Assembly: GCA_028554755.1 (NCBI GenBank) | Contig: JAPTOF010000011.1 | Span: forward strand, 5,856,501-5,920,500 | Reading direction: 5' to 3' | Source: Cordia subcordata | Lineage: Eukaryota > Streptophyta > Magnoliopsida > Boraginales > Cordiaceae | DNA: 64,000 bases | Shown here: one piece after another, positions 1-10,345 of the stretch | How positions within the stretch are numbered: the stretch's first letter is position 1 | How the letters are laid out: each line of letters starts with the position of its first letter | Made by a program: the position numbers and the translations under genes | Notes under the pieces: generated by a model | The model's input: the letters and a program-made list of their open reading frames with translations, nothing else | Databases searched by the model: none | Told to the model about the DNA's origin: nothing

Positions 1-720
1 AAGATATTATAAATTAAGGGGGACTATTAAAATTTCTCAGTCAACAAAGTTGGTAACTTTTCAAATGAAACGCCTTTCACTCATAGAAGAACAGCTTTTA
101 GTAATCGTCAAAATAGATCTCTAAATTGACAAATGACCTCTGAATACAATAGTGATTGATTTTGCGACCGCAGCACTTAGTAGCTAAAGTGAATTTTGCA
201 ATTGATTTTGGTAGTGGTTGCTAAATTAGTGACCGAATATGTAGTTGTTATTTAAAAATTTTTGATAACTAAAAAGCATAATATTGCAAAGCTAAAAACG
301 ATTGCAAAAGTAAATTTGCTACCAATTCTAGTAGTCGATGGAAATTAATTTCTAATTTAGCAACCGATAGAAATGGGTCTCTAATTTTAGGAAACGATGC
401 ACATAATGCACATGTTTCTCTAATTTAGCTGCCGATTCAAAATCAGTCTGTAATTTACCGACTAATTTCTGAATTAGAGACTGATGGAAATATTTTGATT
501 GGTTGCTAATTTAGTAACAAGTACAAGCAGATCCCCTTAAAATTAATCTACATTTCATAGAAATTTCTATCCCTAAAAAATCTTGTTGTCAATATTATAT
601 TAAACACACAGAGACCACCAAAACGAAAAATTCAGTATTTCCAAAGGACAAAAATGAAAGCAGGAACATTGAGCATTCAGTCAGACCATCAACATGGATG
701 GTTAACGTATCAGAAAGTGA
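1..720 (+). repeat. Dispersed repeat family, copy A (GCGACC-rich)
   Basis: This copy carries many degenerate short units of the type TTAGCGACCGATG, in both orientations. The same unit order recurs at 28061-29045 (+), at about 9906-10345 (-), and in part at 4760-4935 (-). The first bases (GATATTATAAATTAAGG) match 28063 onward. The far end, around 580-700, matches the reverse complement of 9910-10063. A weak open frame at 654-875 falls in this end and has a degenerate counterpart in the minus copy, so I read it as repeat DNA and not as a gene. Subterminal arrays of this kind are known from plant CACTA-type elements, but I see no CACTA terminus or transposase here. The left end is cut by the window edge. 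Confidence 0.65.
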
Positions 721-1138
721 AAGATTGCCAAAACTCACAAATCATTCCAGAAAAAAGCCAAGTTGATCAATGGAAACTAGATGGAACAAGATTTAATAGT
801 ACACTTAATCTATGCGTCCAGAAGATTAAATTGATAACTCAAAAAGCTACCACACATATCAATAACAGAATCTGAGCTCCATATTTTCTCTTCATGAGCA
901 ATAACAATTCTTCCAGCAACCTGGTCGAGATCTCACTGGCCGTTTCGATGTGATTTTTCTTCCATTGCAAATAAGAGAGCAGTAGTAGTGAGTAACGAAA
1001 TGTTTTGGAAGTGCATATCCATTAACAAGAGAATCTAAAGGCGGTAACCTTAATCTATTACGCTGTAAAATTGACTGGCTATTTTACATCACAGTCACGA
1101 AGGTAGACATTTCATATTAACAATCTCCATATATGTAT
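721..1138. other. Spacer, nothing recognised
   Basis: This is AT-rich non-coding sequence with no open frame, repeat or element terminus that I can support. Confidence 0.5.
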
Positions 1139-1640
1139 ACAACCTAACTAATTGGAATCTGATGCCAAAGTATGTTAGCACCAAACTTTAATATACTAGA
1201 CTGTAGAATTGATTGGTTATTTGGATTTGTAATGATTCAGGCCTAATAATTGCAGGCTTGAATCATATTGAGCCAAATCAATTGGGTAAAAGACTTGCGA
1301 CCCAAGTACTAGCCTGTCACCACATTAAGCTTAACTAAGCTGGTCTTACAAGACACGCGGCTTAAATACAAATACACCTAACTAATTGGAAAATGATGCA
1401 AAAGCATGTTAGCACCAAACCTTCATATACCGGCCTGTAAAATTGATTGATTAATATTCTAGCCTGTAAAGTTGATTGATTATTTGAATTTGTAATGATT
1501 CAAGCCTAATAATTGCAGGTTTGCTATCATATTAAGCCCAATCGACTGGGCTTAAAAGATTTGCAACCCAAATACTGGCCTATTATCACATTAAACTTAA
1601 CCAAGCTTGTTTGACAAGACTCGTAGCTTAAATACAAATG
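1139..1640 (+). repeat. Direct tandem duplication, about 236 bp, two copies
   Basis: The unit starting at 1139 (CCTAACTAATTGG) begins again at about 1375. Both copies run through the same landmarks in order: GTTAGCACCAAAC, TTGTAATGATTCA, CCTAATAATTGCAGG and GGCTTAAATACAAAT. The second copy contains a small extra internal duplication near 1440-1485. No coding potential is visible. Confidence 0.75.
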
Positions 1641-2532
1641 GAACAAAACTACAAGACCCCCAATTTGCCTGGAGCCTATTTTAATACCACGTGTAATAAT
1701 TTTTTGCCCACAACCTATTTTAATACCACTTGTAACGATCTAAACCCAAGACTAACTACCTGTTTGTCATCACATTGAGCCTAATTAACTTATTCAAAAT
1801 ACTTAGGTCTATATTGACAATAGTAGTGAACTTAAACTATTATAAAGTGTACACAAATTTTACAAAAAACTAGTGTAGGAGGGTATTAAACGATTACTTT
1901 TTCTGCAAGAGTTTAATGTAACAACATTAAAAAAAAAATCCAAATTCTCAGTTAAAAAAAAAGAAAAAAAATCCAATTATCCAAATTGGCCTACGTATTT
2001 GAACTTTTTTCTTATTAACCTCCGGTCTTCTTCACGACTTAACCATGCTCTACTTCTTCATATGATCATCATGAATAACGGACATTAACAGCTTTGCTGT
2101 AATCCTAAAAGATATTAATATGCATGCAATCGGAAAAGTGCAGAACTCGCTCACAACTGTGATGATGGCCGTTCTCAAGCACCTGCTTAAAACTTGACTT
2201 CATATCCGTATCCATAATGTGAAAAGCAAGCAGAAGTTTGTGGAATTTTTCATTAAGTCAAGAACGTAATCAGCATCTGTCGTAATTCTTCTATCATTGC
2301 GTACTCGAATAAAATATTTTTTTAATCATAATTTTTTTAACATGTGAGAGGGTACTTTTTTCTAGGTGTTAATTAGTACTTAAAATAAGCAAAGCCAAAC
2401 ACCCTGTTAATATGTACGTTAGTGTTGTTAATTTTAAATAATAATTCGGTATTAACAGTTTTGATCCCATAAATCTAAAGGTCAAGCCTTATTCCTCTTG
2501 TATTTTTGATTAATGGTCAAACATGAATCCTG
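1641..2532. other. AT-rich spacer
   Basis: No gene, RNA gene or element end is recognisable. Homopolymer A runs are present near 1930-1970. This may be old transposon sequence, but nothing in it can be assigned. Confidence 0.5.
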
Positions 2533-2845
2533 GGCTAGTGCCTCAACAAGGAAAATTCTTTCATCAATTAGACTAACTTCAATTTAAGTGAAAAAATTTT
2601 ATAGTTTTTGAACAAAAATTCATAGGTTAAGAACAAAAATTTTACCTATCAATTTTTGTAGTTTGTAGTTTTCAAACAAAAATTCATAAGTAAAAATTTT
2701 TGTTCTTGACCTACAAAATTTTTTGTCTTGACCTATGAAATTTTGTTTTTGACCTACAATTTTTGTTCAAAAATTACAAATGTTTTCAGTTAGACTAATG
2801 TTAATCTAACTGATGAAGGAGTTTTCCCCTCGATAAATGCTAGAA
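2533..2845. mobile_element. Foldback / MITE-like inverted-repeat element
   Basis: The two ends are inverted repeats. The left end (GGAAAATTCTTTCATCA at about 2550) pairs with the right end (TGATGAAGGAGTTTTCC at 2811-2827), and pairing continues inward through TTAGACTAACTT against AGTTAGACTAATG. Outside this, CTAG at 2535 and GCTAG at 2839 may mark the tips. The centre repeats the phrase TTTTTGACCTAC in several variants, so most of the element can fold on itself. It has no coding sequence. The superfamily is unknown. Confidence 0.6.
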
Positions 2846-3046
2846 CAAAAGTGAATAGAAAATAAGCAAATACCCTTATTTACTATTAAGGAATAAAATG
2901 CACATTATTTCTTATGGTTTGTCTAATCAGCATGTTATCCACTATATTTTAACCATATTACTCCCAGTATATTGCCATGGTGCTTTTTAAAAGATAGCAT
3001 ATAAATATCTTACCTTGACTTTTTCATTTAAATTAGCTTATTGTGC

Positions 3047-3054
3047 ATTATAAG
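3047..3054 (+). repeat. Target-site duplication ATTATAAG (left)
   Basis: These eight bases are repeated exactly at 3595-3602, flanking the hAT-type element. An 8-bp duplication is the hallmark of hAT insertion. Confidence 0.85.
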
Positions 3055-3313
3055 TAGGGGCATACATGGGAGGGTTGGGCGGTTTTGTTACTAATTCTTT
3101 AATCGAACTGATATTGGAGGTTTATAATTTTATGAAACCGAAACCAACCAAAAAACTAGAAAAGTCAGCTGCTTCGATTAGAGCAGTTTGGGCGGTTTTA
3201 AAATTTGATTGTCACATGCTTAGTTATATAACATAATCATATTTTAACAATAGTTTCCGAAATTTCAACAACAATACAAACCTAATAGTTCAACTCTCCA
3301 ATATTTTTTTAAA

Positions 3314-3344
<31 letters not shown>

Positions 3345-3594
3345 ATGTATATGTGTATAATTTATATAGTTACAAATACTTATATATATACACACACACA
3401 TATATATACACACACATATATATACTTTATATACACATGGCGGGCGGTTTGGTTTAGCCATAGTTTTTTACACCTGAAACCAAAAACCGAATCACTCGTT
3501 TTGGTTTTTAAAAATTAAAACCATAACCAACCAAACTACTCTAAAAACCACCAATTTACAGTCTTTTTGGTTTTTTCGGTTTTATACACCTCTA
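3055..3594. mobile_element. Non-autonomous hAT element, 540 bp, perfect 8-bp TSD
   Basis: The element begins TAGGGGCATACATG and ends in the imperfect inverse ATACACCTCTA. It is flanked by identical ATTATAAG octamers at 3047-3054 and 3595-3602. Both subterminal regions are rich in CGGTTT / AAACCG motifs, as in many plant hAT elements. The middle carries a long AT/GT microsatellite (3311-3436). There is no transposase, so it would depend on an enzyme supplied in trans. A degraded relative lies at about 10345-10795. Confidence 0.85.
3311..3436. repeat. Compound (AT)n / (CA)n microsatellite
   Basis: Alternating TA, TATG and CACA blocks lie inside the hAT derivative. Confidence 0.9.
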
Positions 3595-3602
3595 ATTATA
3601 AG
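3595..3602 (+). repeat. Target-site duplication ATTATAAG (right)
   Basis: Exact partner of 3047-3054. Confidence 0.85.
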
Positions 3603-4759
3603 TATTAAAACTTATAATATTTCCATAAAATGGCCTTATTTTTAACTAATGACGATTAGATAATAATAGAAAATAAAGTGATAATGTGACTTTTTAAAAA
3701 GTACAACAAAATAATGTGATAAGTTTTGAAAACATAAGGGAATAATCAGCTACCTAAGCAAATTATAAAGAATAATAATCAATTAATTGGGTAAATCACA
3801 GGCAATTAAATACCACTTTTTGAAAAACACAAGGCATCATGTGATGAGTTCTAAGACACATATGATAATCAGCTAACTGTAATTAATTGGTCGTTCATGG
3901 TCAACGCACACTGATATAAGAAATCTGCATAGCTCAAGGCTGCAAGTTATGAGGCCTTTCCGAAACATTCCAAGCTACAAAATACAATCCATCTTAACAT
4001 CTTCTGCTTCGATCATAATACAATATATCAGCTTATTTATAATATCGGACTTGAAGCATCTACCCGTGATGTTAATAGAATTTCCTGTAGTCACAAGAAT
4101 GGATACTGTGAGTGGAGCTGAGTATATACTATTAGATATAGGTAAATAGAATAGAACAGAGATATAAATTGTGAAGTATTTGGGGACTAGAATTAAAATA
4201 ACGAATAAACCAAAAAGGAAAAATAGAATTAGTTGAGGCTCAAGAAACTCGATCTCCTTAAAAGATTTATGCCCCTGCACACGGTGCTAAAAGTTATGGC
4301 GTATCCTTCTCAAGATACAACGATTATACCTCTTGACTGTGGTAGCACACCAATGCAAGAACTAGCGAACGAGAAGCGTAGAACTCTCTTTGTATGATGA
4401 AATAAAACAGGCAGAATACTACGGAAATTATGTAAAATGCTAATACAAGAATTGTTGGTACACAACACCTTCTGGACTCGTCTATTTATAGTGAAGCAAA
4501 GAAAAGCAACCAAATAAAAAGCACTTAGGGGGTAATTTTATTAATAATCTAATATTTTTTTTTTTTGGCGAGTTCTAATAAGCTAATCCTGGCCAGGGAA
4601 AAGGGGAAAAAAAAGTCAACAAAGATACAAAATCATAGTCAACATCGTTCTTGTGTCATTGACGTCCTGAAACAAGCGTATACTAAGCTCCCAGCCAGCG
4701 CTTTAACTGGGTATAAAAATTTTAACTAGTGCAATCGAATCATTAAGTGTATTGTCGGA
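3603..4759. other. Non-coding spacer with possible minus-strand promoter-like segment
   Basis: Open frames here are short (up to about 100 codons) and show no recognisable domain. On the minus strand a TATA-like motif (CTATAAATAG, near 4486-4495) is followed by about 200 bases that look like a transcribed leader, and then a possible 3' splice site (TGTGCAG) near 4276. It could be the 5' part of an unknown gene or an LTR fragment. I cannot decide between these. Confidence 0.3.
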
Positions 4760-4935
4760 CTATCACCTAATTTGATCATTTTTAACTTAGAGATCTATTT
4801 TGACGATTATCAAAAGTTGTTTTTCTTTGAGTGAGAGCGTTTTAATTTGGACGGTTAGATTCTATGAGTGAAAGCGATTTGTATGAACAGTGAGTTGGAA
4901 AGTTCCATTGACTAAGAAATTTGCTGACCACTAAA
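4760..4935 (-). repeat. Dispersed repeat family, partial copy (end fragment)
   Basis: The reverse complement of this stretch aligns by eye with 35-130 and 28115-28190. Shared landmarks are CGCTTTCACTCATAGAA, ACTTTTGATAATCGTCAAA (with substitutions) and TAGATCTCTAA. It is therefore an end fragment of the family seen at the window start. Confidence 0.6.
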
Positions 4936-5117
4936 TTGACATTATTCAGTCATGAGTACTTACAACCACAATAAATTAACACCAGACCAAAAAAAAAAAT
5001 TACATTTTTTTTTAAGAAAGAAGAATTGTTGCATTCTGAAATTGAGATGGGGTACACATATCTCTTAGTTACAGCTAAAAAGATTACCTGAGCTGGAGCA
5101 ATGAGTAGGATATATAA

Positions 5118-5346
5118 GACCTGTTTGGATTGGATTTTTTTCAAAAAAAAAGTATTTTTTTTTTATGAAAAAGTTACATTAAATTTACAATAACTATTTG
5201 ATTTGGCTTCCAAAAAAGTTAAAACTCTGAAAAAAGTTCAAATACAATTTTTTTTAGAAGTCAGAATTTTCAGCTTCTCTAAAAAAGCTGTTTTTCAAAA
5301 GTTGTTAAAAAAAACGCTTTTAAAAAAAGTCAATCCAAACGAGCCC
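5118..5346. mobile_element. MITE family 1, copy 1
   Basis: The terminal inverted repeats are about 25 bp: left GACCTGTTTGGATTGG, right the inverse of GGGCTCGTTTGGATTGAC. The inside is AT-rich, with the characteristic segment TTTGATTTGGCTTCC. Short TAA / TTA trinucleotides flank it, which would fit a PIF/Harbinger (Tourist-like) MITE, but the TSD is ambiguous in AT-rich sequence. Relatives lie at 17883-18110 and, degraded, at 30634-31066. Confidence 0.7.
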
Positions 5347-5520
5347 TTAAAAGTGTAACTTTTAATCCAACCCAACGAGATATAAAAGACGTTAATATAA
5401 ATGAAAAGTTTATATAAGAGATCTTATTGTAGATGAAAAAGTCCCCATTTAAGAAACAAATATAAACATCACATTGTTATACATTAAATGTTAATCTTAG
5501 ATAATTTTGAAGAATCATAT

Positions 5521-5946
5521 TGTTAGGAAATTATGACGCATAATACACACTCACGCAGCGAAATTAAAGCACGAGTAACGAGAAAAAAATACGCACTATT
5601 AAACGTGATTCGGCCCTCTGCCTACGTCTACGAAAACTCCACTAAAATAGAAAAGAGTACAAACTCAATAGGACTTTTTGCACGGCCTAAAAAGTCAAAA
5701 CCCTCTCTCACGTTGTTCTTACAATGGCTCTTTCTCAACCTAAACCTATTGCAAGACACACTCTTTCACAAACAACTAAGGCTAGTGTCCTATTTATAGA
5801 GGAAATTTCCTTGTCCTCCAAAACAAAGGATTTCCTAATCTATCAATCCTACCATAATTAAGACTCTTACCATAACTAGAATTTTAACTCTTATTAAAAC
5901 TCTTTCTTAATTTGTATGGGCTTGGACTTTGAGCCATAACCCAACA
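5521..5946 (-). mobile_element. Solo LTR of the gag-only copia family, reverse orientation
   Basis: Read on the minus strand, this 426-bp stretch follows the LTRs at 24153-24563 and 26387-26809 from end to end. It has the tips TGTTGGG and CCTAACA, the GTCCAAGCCCATACAAATT block, a TATTTATAG box and the gag-leader-side TTCCCAACA-type end. No internal retrotransposon sequence adjoins it. The flanking pentamers are CATAT (left) and CCTAT (right), a one-mismatch target duplication. This is the expected product of recombination between the two LTRs of a full element. The open frame at 5533-5799 is antisense to the LTR and is not a gene. Confidence 0.85.
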
Positions 5947-5951
5947 CCTAT

Positions 5952-6174
5952 CAAATCTAAAAATTTAACTAATAGATAATATAATAATTTAAAAATAAAT
6001 TTAATAAAAAAATAACTTAAATCTTGAAAATAGTTTCAGGATGAGTTTAACAGATTATGCAATATCATATACATGTAACTACAATTATCTTATACATGTG
6101 ACCAAAAAAAGTCAACAAAATCATATTAAACAGCGTCTTATATGCAATATAAATTAAGCTGGTGTATAAACATC

Positions 6175-6177
<3 letters not shown>
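5952..6177. other. AT-rich spacer with a repeat-family fragment
   Basis: Around 6105-6175 the order GTCAACAAAATCATATTA, ACAG, ATATAAATTAAG matches 27990-28080, the border of dispersed-repeat copy C. Nothing else is recognised. Confidence 0.4.

Positions 6178-6216
<39 letters not shown>
6178..6216. repeat. (AT)n microsatellite
   Basis: About 19 uninterrupted AT dinucleotides. Confidence 0.95.
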
Positions 6217-6221
<5 letters not shown>

Positions 6222-6534
6222 GAGCAATGGAACATCTGTTTTTTTTACTAGAGCAATCAAACATTTACTTTTAATTAGAGCAAATCCAAACAAATGCATA
6301 TGTTTATTAATAAAGACTTCATTAGCGCTGTGTACTTTTCATTATTGATCATATTTAGTTAGAGCGATCGAAAATCTGCACATGCATGTGCTGAGTCATT
6401 GTGATGTTATTTATTGGCAAAAAAAAAAAGTTAACAAATCAGATTTCAGAACTCAGAACTAAGTGCAACTTCTCAAAGCGCCATTTTCACGAAAATCTAT
6501 TCTGTAAAAGCCACATTTTATAGCTTGAAATTAA

Positions 6535-7119
6535 ATGGGAGGTGCAGCAAGTGGTCTTGTTAATTCAGCTCGGTCAATGAACGCAGCAATTCAAGACTGC
6601 TTGCAACGAAGAAGCCAGCAACCGCTGCCGCGGCCGGTTGAACAACCAGCAGCATTGCGAGCATCACAAGACCTGGAAGCTGCAGCGGGAGGTCATACTC
6701 AGAGGTCGACTGTTAGGCAAGGTGGTGTTGCCGCGGCAGCAGCCAACCACACGAAATGGTTGCTGCGTTTCCCGGGATTTTGTTTTACAGCGCTTGGCAC
6801 GGCAGCGCAGTGCCTCCAAATCCTCCAAACAATCCACCGCCAAGGCATCCCGGTAACCTATTACTTGTTCTGCTTTGCGTTGATCCTCACTTTGGTTATC
6901 CTCGTTTTATCCAGATACATTCCACATGATTGCATCAAGATTCACATAATCCTAGCGCCATGTGCTCTCTGCGTAATCCTGGCCGCCTTCTTCTTAGTCG
7001 TCACCATGCCATTCCCGCTCTGGCTCAAGCTCACCACTTGGGCCTGCTTAGCGGCATTACTTCTTGTCGTGCTGCTTTTCTACTATTTTTTCACAGCTTC
7101 TAGTCCCGACGGAAATTAG
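6535..7119 (+). CDS. Small four-helix membrane protein, unknown function
   Basis: This is an uninterrupted 194-codon frame, much richer in GC than its surroundings, so it is probably a real intronless gene. The N-terminus MGGAAS fits the N-myristoylation consensus (Gly2, Ser6). Residues 20-73 are polar and rich in Gln, Pro, Arg and Ala. Four hydrophobic segments follow at about 75-97, 106-125, 135-157 and 165-187, each long enough to cross a membrane. The tail (SSPDGN) is short and polar. No catalytic motif is visible and I do not recognise the family. The layout resembles small plant-specific membrane proteins with a soluble N-terminal region. The ATG at 6535 is the first one in frame. An overlapping frame at 6638-6856 is a shadow. 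Expression is unproven, and no TATA box is clear at the usual distance. Confidence 0.75.
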   Translation: MGGAASGLVNSARSMNAAIQDCLQRRSQQPLPRPVEQPAALRASQDLEAAAGGHTQRSTVRQGGVAAAAANHTKWLLRFPGFCFTALGTAAQCLQILQTIHRQGIPVTYYLFCFALILTLVILVLSRYIPHDCIKIHIILAPCALCVILAAFFLVVTMPFPLWLKLTTWACLAALLLVVLLFYYFFTASSPDGN

Positions 7120-7458
7120 CAAGCAAGAACACTTCTCCAGCTTTGAAGTTTAATTTGGTTTTATAAGCTGTTCAACTGTTAGCTATTATCTCCACTTTTG
7201 TTTGTTATGAGTTCGTATAATTATGTTAATTTGGAGAGTTGTAATACATACGCATATGTAGCTGAATTTTATCACTTGTTCAATATCTAAGAAATATATA
7301 ATTAGTGACCTGTTGGTTTCATTGTACCGTGCATGCAAATATGGTACAATTTTTCTTTTTTCCCCTGTAGGTTTCCTTCTTTATTTGGCAAGGTACCAAA
7401 ATGTTCTATTAAAAAGGATAAAATGCTTATGCTATATTTGTTATATGCTTAATATAAG

Positions 7459-7483
7459 ATGCTTTTATCTATCTATCTATCTA

Positions 7484-7519
<36 letters not shown>
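7459..7519. repeat. (TCTA)n-(TA)n microsatellite
   Basis: Six ATCT/TCTA tetranucleotides run into a TA tract. Confidence 0.95.
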
Positions 7520-7522
<3 letters not shown>

Positions 7523-7534
7523 AAGTATGGTTTA

Positions 7535-7720
7535 TTTTGAGTTTCATATATAATTGTGATAAGATGTATTAAATGTTGTAAAAAAATAAAATAAGGATGG
7601 ATTGTTTATATGTTGATTAAGATTTATTTTGAATGTTCGTAGTATGGATATAATAAAGTGTATTACATCTTGTCCTCATTTTAATGAAATAAACATCTTA
7701 AAATAAGTATATCACTATTA
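7535..7720 (-). mobile_element. MITE family 2, diverged and truncated copy
   Basis: The reverse complement follows 58925-59110. It has the terminal CTTATTTTAAGATGTTTAT, then TGAGGACAAGATGTAAT, CTTATTTTATTTTTTTACAA and a CTTATCACA block. The second inverted terminus is not visible, so this copy is incomplete. Confidence 0.5.
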
Positions 7721-9146
7721 ATGTCTTTGCGTTCCTAATAATAAACTAAGAAATATGGGATTTTATTTTAAAATTAATTGGTGATAGATTAAAATAATTC
7801 AGAATATCGTATATAGTAATCTTGAATTTCATGATCTATTAATGTAAAAGAAATTGTTTATTCTTTAACTTTTGCACAAAAAACAAGTTTTCTTTGGTCG
7901 ATCATTTGCGCGAAAAAAAGTCGACAAATTTCAATTACGCGTTGCGACGTGAGTTACTCGGTGTGTTTCCTCTTCCTAAACTTTGACCCCTTTCCACTTT
8001 TTTTTCTGCAAGTTTTTCTTGTATTTTGGCATCGTGCACATGTTGGGACCATAGATGGTTGGTAGCTCGTAACCATTTAACTTGTATGTTATTTTCTGGG
8101 CTTTGTGGAACTTGGACAAGAAATGGATTCATGATGCCCTCCTGCATTATTACTTCAGTACGTGTGTAATTAAGATCAATATGATAAAATAATGAAGAAA
8201 TTATTTAATTAATAGACTTAATGATTCATCATATTACAATCGCCTTCTTAATTTTTGATATCTTATCTTATATATATGCCTTTAGATGAGTTTTTTCTCT
8301 TCACAGAAAAACTCCCTCTAGGTGTTTCTCAAAAAAAAAAAAAACTCTCCTGCTTCTTCTCCTTGATTTACTCATAGGGTTGCTCGATCCAGGCCAAGCC
8401 TGTGATTCTCTCCAGGCTTGACTCTGTTGTTGCTTTGGCTTTCAACAATCATTGCTTTATCTGAACTTTAATAGCTAAGAATTTCAACTTGAAAGGAAAT
8501 CAATAATGATAAAATAGTAAAGAAATTACATGATCAGTAGACTAGAAGAGTCAAATTATAATAGTCTTCTTATTTTTTGATATCTGATCTCATATACATA
8601 GGGGTGTATGTGGGCCTCGTATTGTGCCTCTTGAGCTAAACGTTTGTTTTGCTTAATATCTCTACACACTCAAAATTGTTTATGAATTTAAAAGTTAAAA
8701 CTAACTTATTTGATTCATTTTCAAAAGCTCTTTTACGTAAAAGTCAAAGATAAAAAGTTAAAAACTTAGAAATTCTAAAATTGAAACTTTAAAAATAAAA
8801 TTTACATGATGTAAGAAATTTTTTTTTCTTTTTTCGAAAAATAGTAGTCTATATTTTTTAAAGTTTAATATTTCCATAAAAATGATTGAAAGTTCAATAC
8901 TACAATACAAGGCCAAACAATCAATAAATTTTATTCAACAGTACTTTTATTCATAATTTTACTACCAAAAATTTTATAACTTAACAATTAAAATCTCACA
9001 ATTAAGCTATGTAGAATAACCGAAAATAGAACAACTTTTGGGCGGTAAGCCGATAATTTAGCAATTTGTTATACAAGTTTTAGGTGTTTTAAAGGACACA
9101 AAAGAAGCAACGTCATAGATAACACAATTGAATCATTAATGTTTCA
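7721..9146. other. AT-rich spacer with one unassigned minus-strand open frame
   Basis: The minus-strand frame at 7935-8147 (70 codons) has a plausible composition, with a charged C-terminal half (KIQEKLAEKKVERG), but no family I recognise and no visible promoter. It could be a fragment of an old transposon protein. Around 8340-8420 a pyrimidine-rich stretch with CAGGCTTGACTC-like phrases is unexplained. The rest is featureless. Confidence 0.35.
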
Positions 9147-9570
9147 ATACGTAGTTCTAAGTGAAAGTTCAATATGTTTGTCCAAATTGATAACCAAATA
9201 ATGCAGCGTCTGGAGAGAGCGTAATGTGAGAATTCACGGCAGTAGCAGTCCACAGGCTGAAGCACTTTTTGTGTATATCTCTTCTGTTACCAGAAGTAAA
9301 TTATAAAAGTAGGAGATTTAAGAATTGTGGAGTGAATAAAAAGTTGTGTAAGAACTGGAACATTAATGAAACTATTTTGTGGTAAGACGAGCCATTTTCT
9401 GTTCTGCTCACCGGTTGTACCTTCCATCCTTTTGAGTTAATACATGATTTTGCTTACTTAGCCCAAAAAAATAAAAAGCAGAGTAGGTGTGACCTCAAAG
9501 ATTTAGATTCTCTGGAAATTAAGATATATGCCGGGTAGACTTTTATTTATAACTAGAGTATACTCCGTGT
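9147..9570 (+). repeat. Dispersed repeat pair, copy 1
   Basis: Two blocks match 17320-17500 in the same order: TACGTAGTTCTAAGTGAAAG at 9150 (also at 17327), and GGAAATTAAGATATATGCC near 9514 (related block near 17432). Both copies end close to an AACTAG / TACTAG motif followed by a CCGT-containing near-palindrome. This copy is longer in the middle. It is non-coding. Confidence 0.5.
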
Positions 9571-9905
9571 ATCATGGGAGAAATAAGCCTTTTTTAATAC
9601 TTCTATTTATTATTGACGGTCAATTCTTGCAATTTATGTGAGGATGAAATGCGAATATATTTTTTGAATTTAATTTTTGGTAAGTATTCAAGATTAATTG
9701 TATTTTTATGAGATATTTTTTATTATTGAATAAAATGTTTAAATTGTTTATGAGAAATCATTAGTAATTAAATAGAATATGTAAATTGTAAAGTGAAATA
9801 GTTATTTTTCAATAAATTGTATCATTTTTTGGTAAAATAGATTTAAATTCGGTAATAATTGTGTATGTATATATATGTAGGTATATATGCATGTATATAC
9901 ATGTA

Positions 9906-10345
9906 TATATGTAGGCCTGCTTTTCATTCTTGATCCGTGTTGACGAGTTTGATTGAATGCTCAATCTTCCTCCTTTAACTTTTGTCTTTCGGAAATATTG
10001 AATTTTTTGATTTGGTGGTGTTTTTGTGTTTAATACAACGTTAACAAGAAGTTTCTTTAGCAATAGAAATTTCTATTGCAATATAGATACTATAATTTTA
10101 AGGAGTTCTGAAAACCTACTTGTATTGTTCAGTAAAATTAGCAACTGATTTGCTCCTTAAATTAGCGACGAACTTGCATATTTCCATCCATCAACCAATT
10201 TTAATCGGTCTCTAATTCAAAAATCAGTCGTTAAATTAGAGATCAATCTGTATTGGTCGCTAAATTAGACAACAATTTGCACCAGTCCCTAAAATTATAG
10301 ACTGATTTCGATCGGGCCCCAGATTACAGACCGATTCCCAACGGC
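9906..10345 (-). repeat. Dispersed repeat family, copy B (minus)
   Basis: On the minus strand this runs in parallel with about 150-720. GCGACC-type units at 10140-10330 are followed by the AATTTCTATTGC block, then TTAAACACAAAAACACCACC, and then ATTGAGCATTCAATCA near 9955. The open frame at 9809-10063 is part of this repeat. Confidence 0.65.

Noticed and set aside
5533..5799. 88-codon plus-strand frame
   Set aside because: It lies antisense inside the solo LTR.
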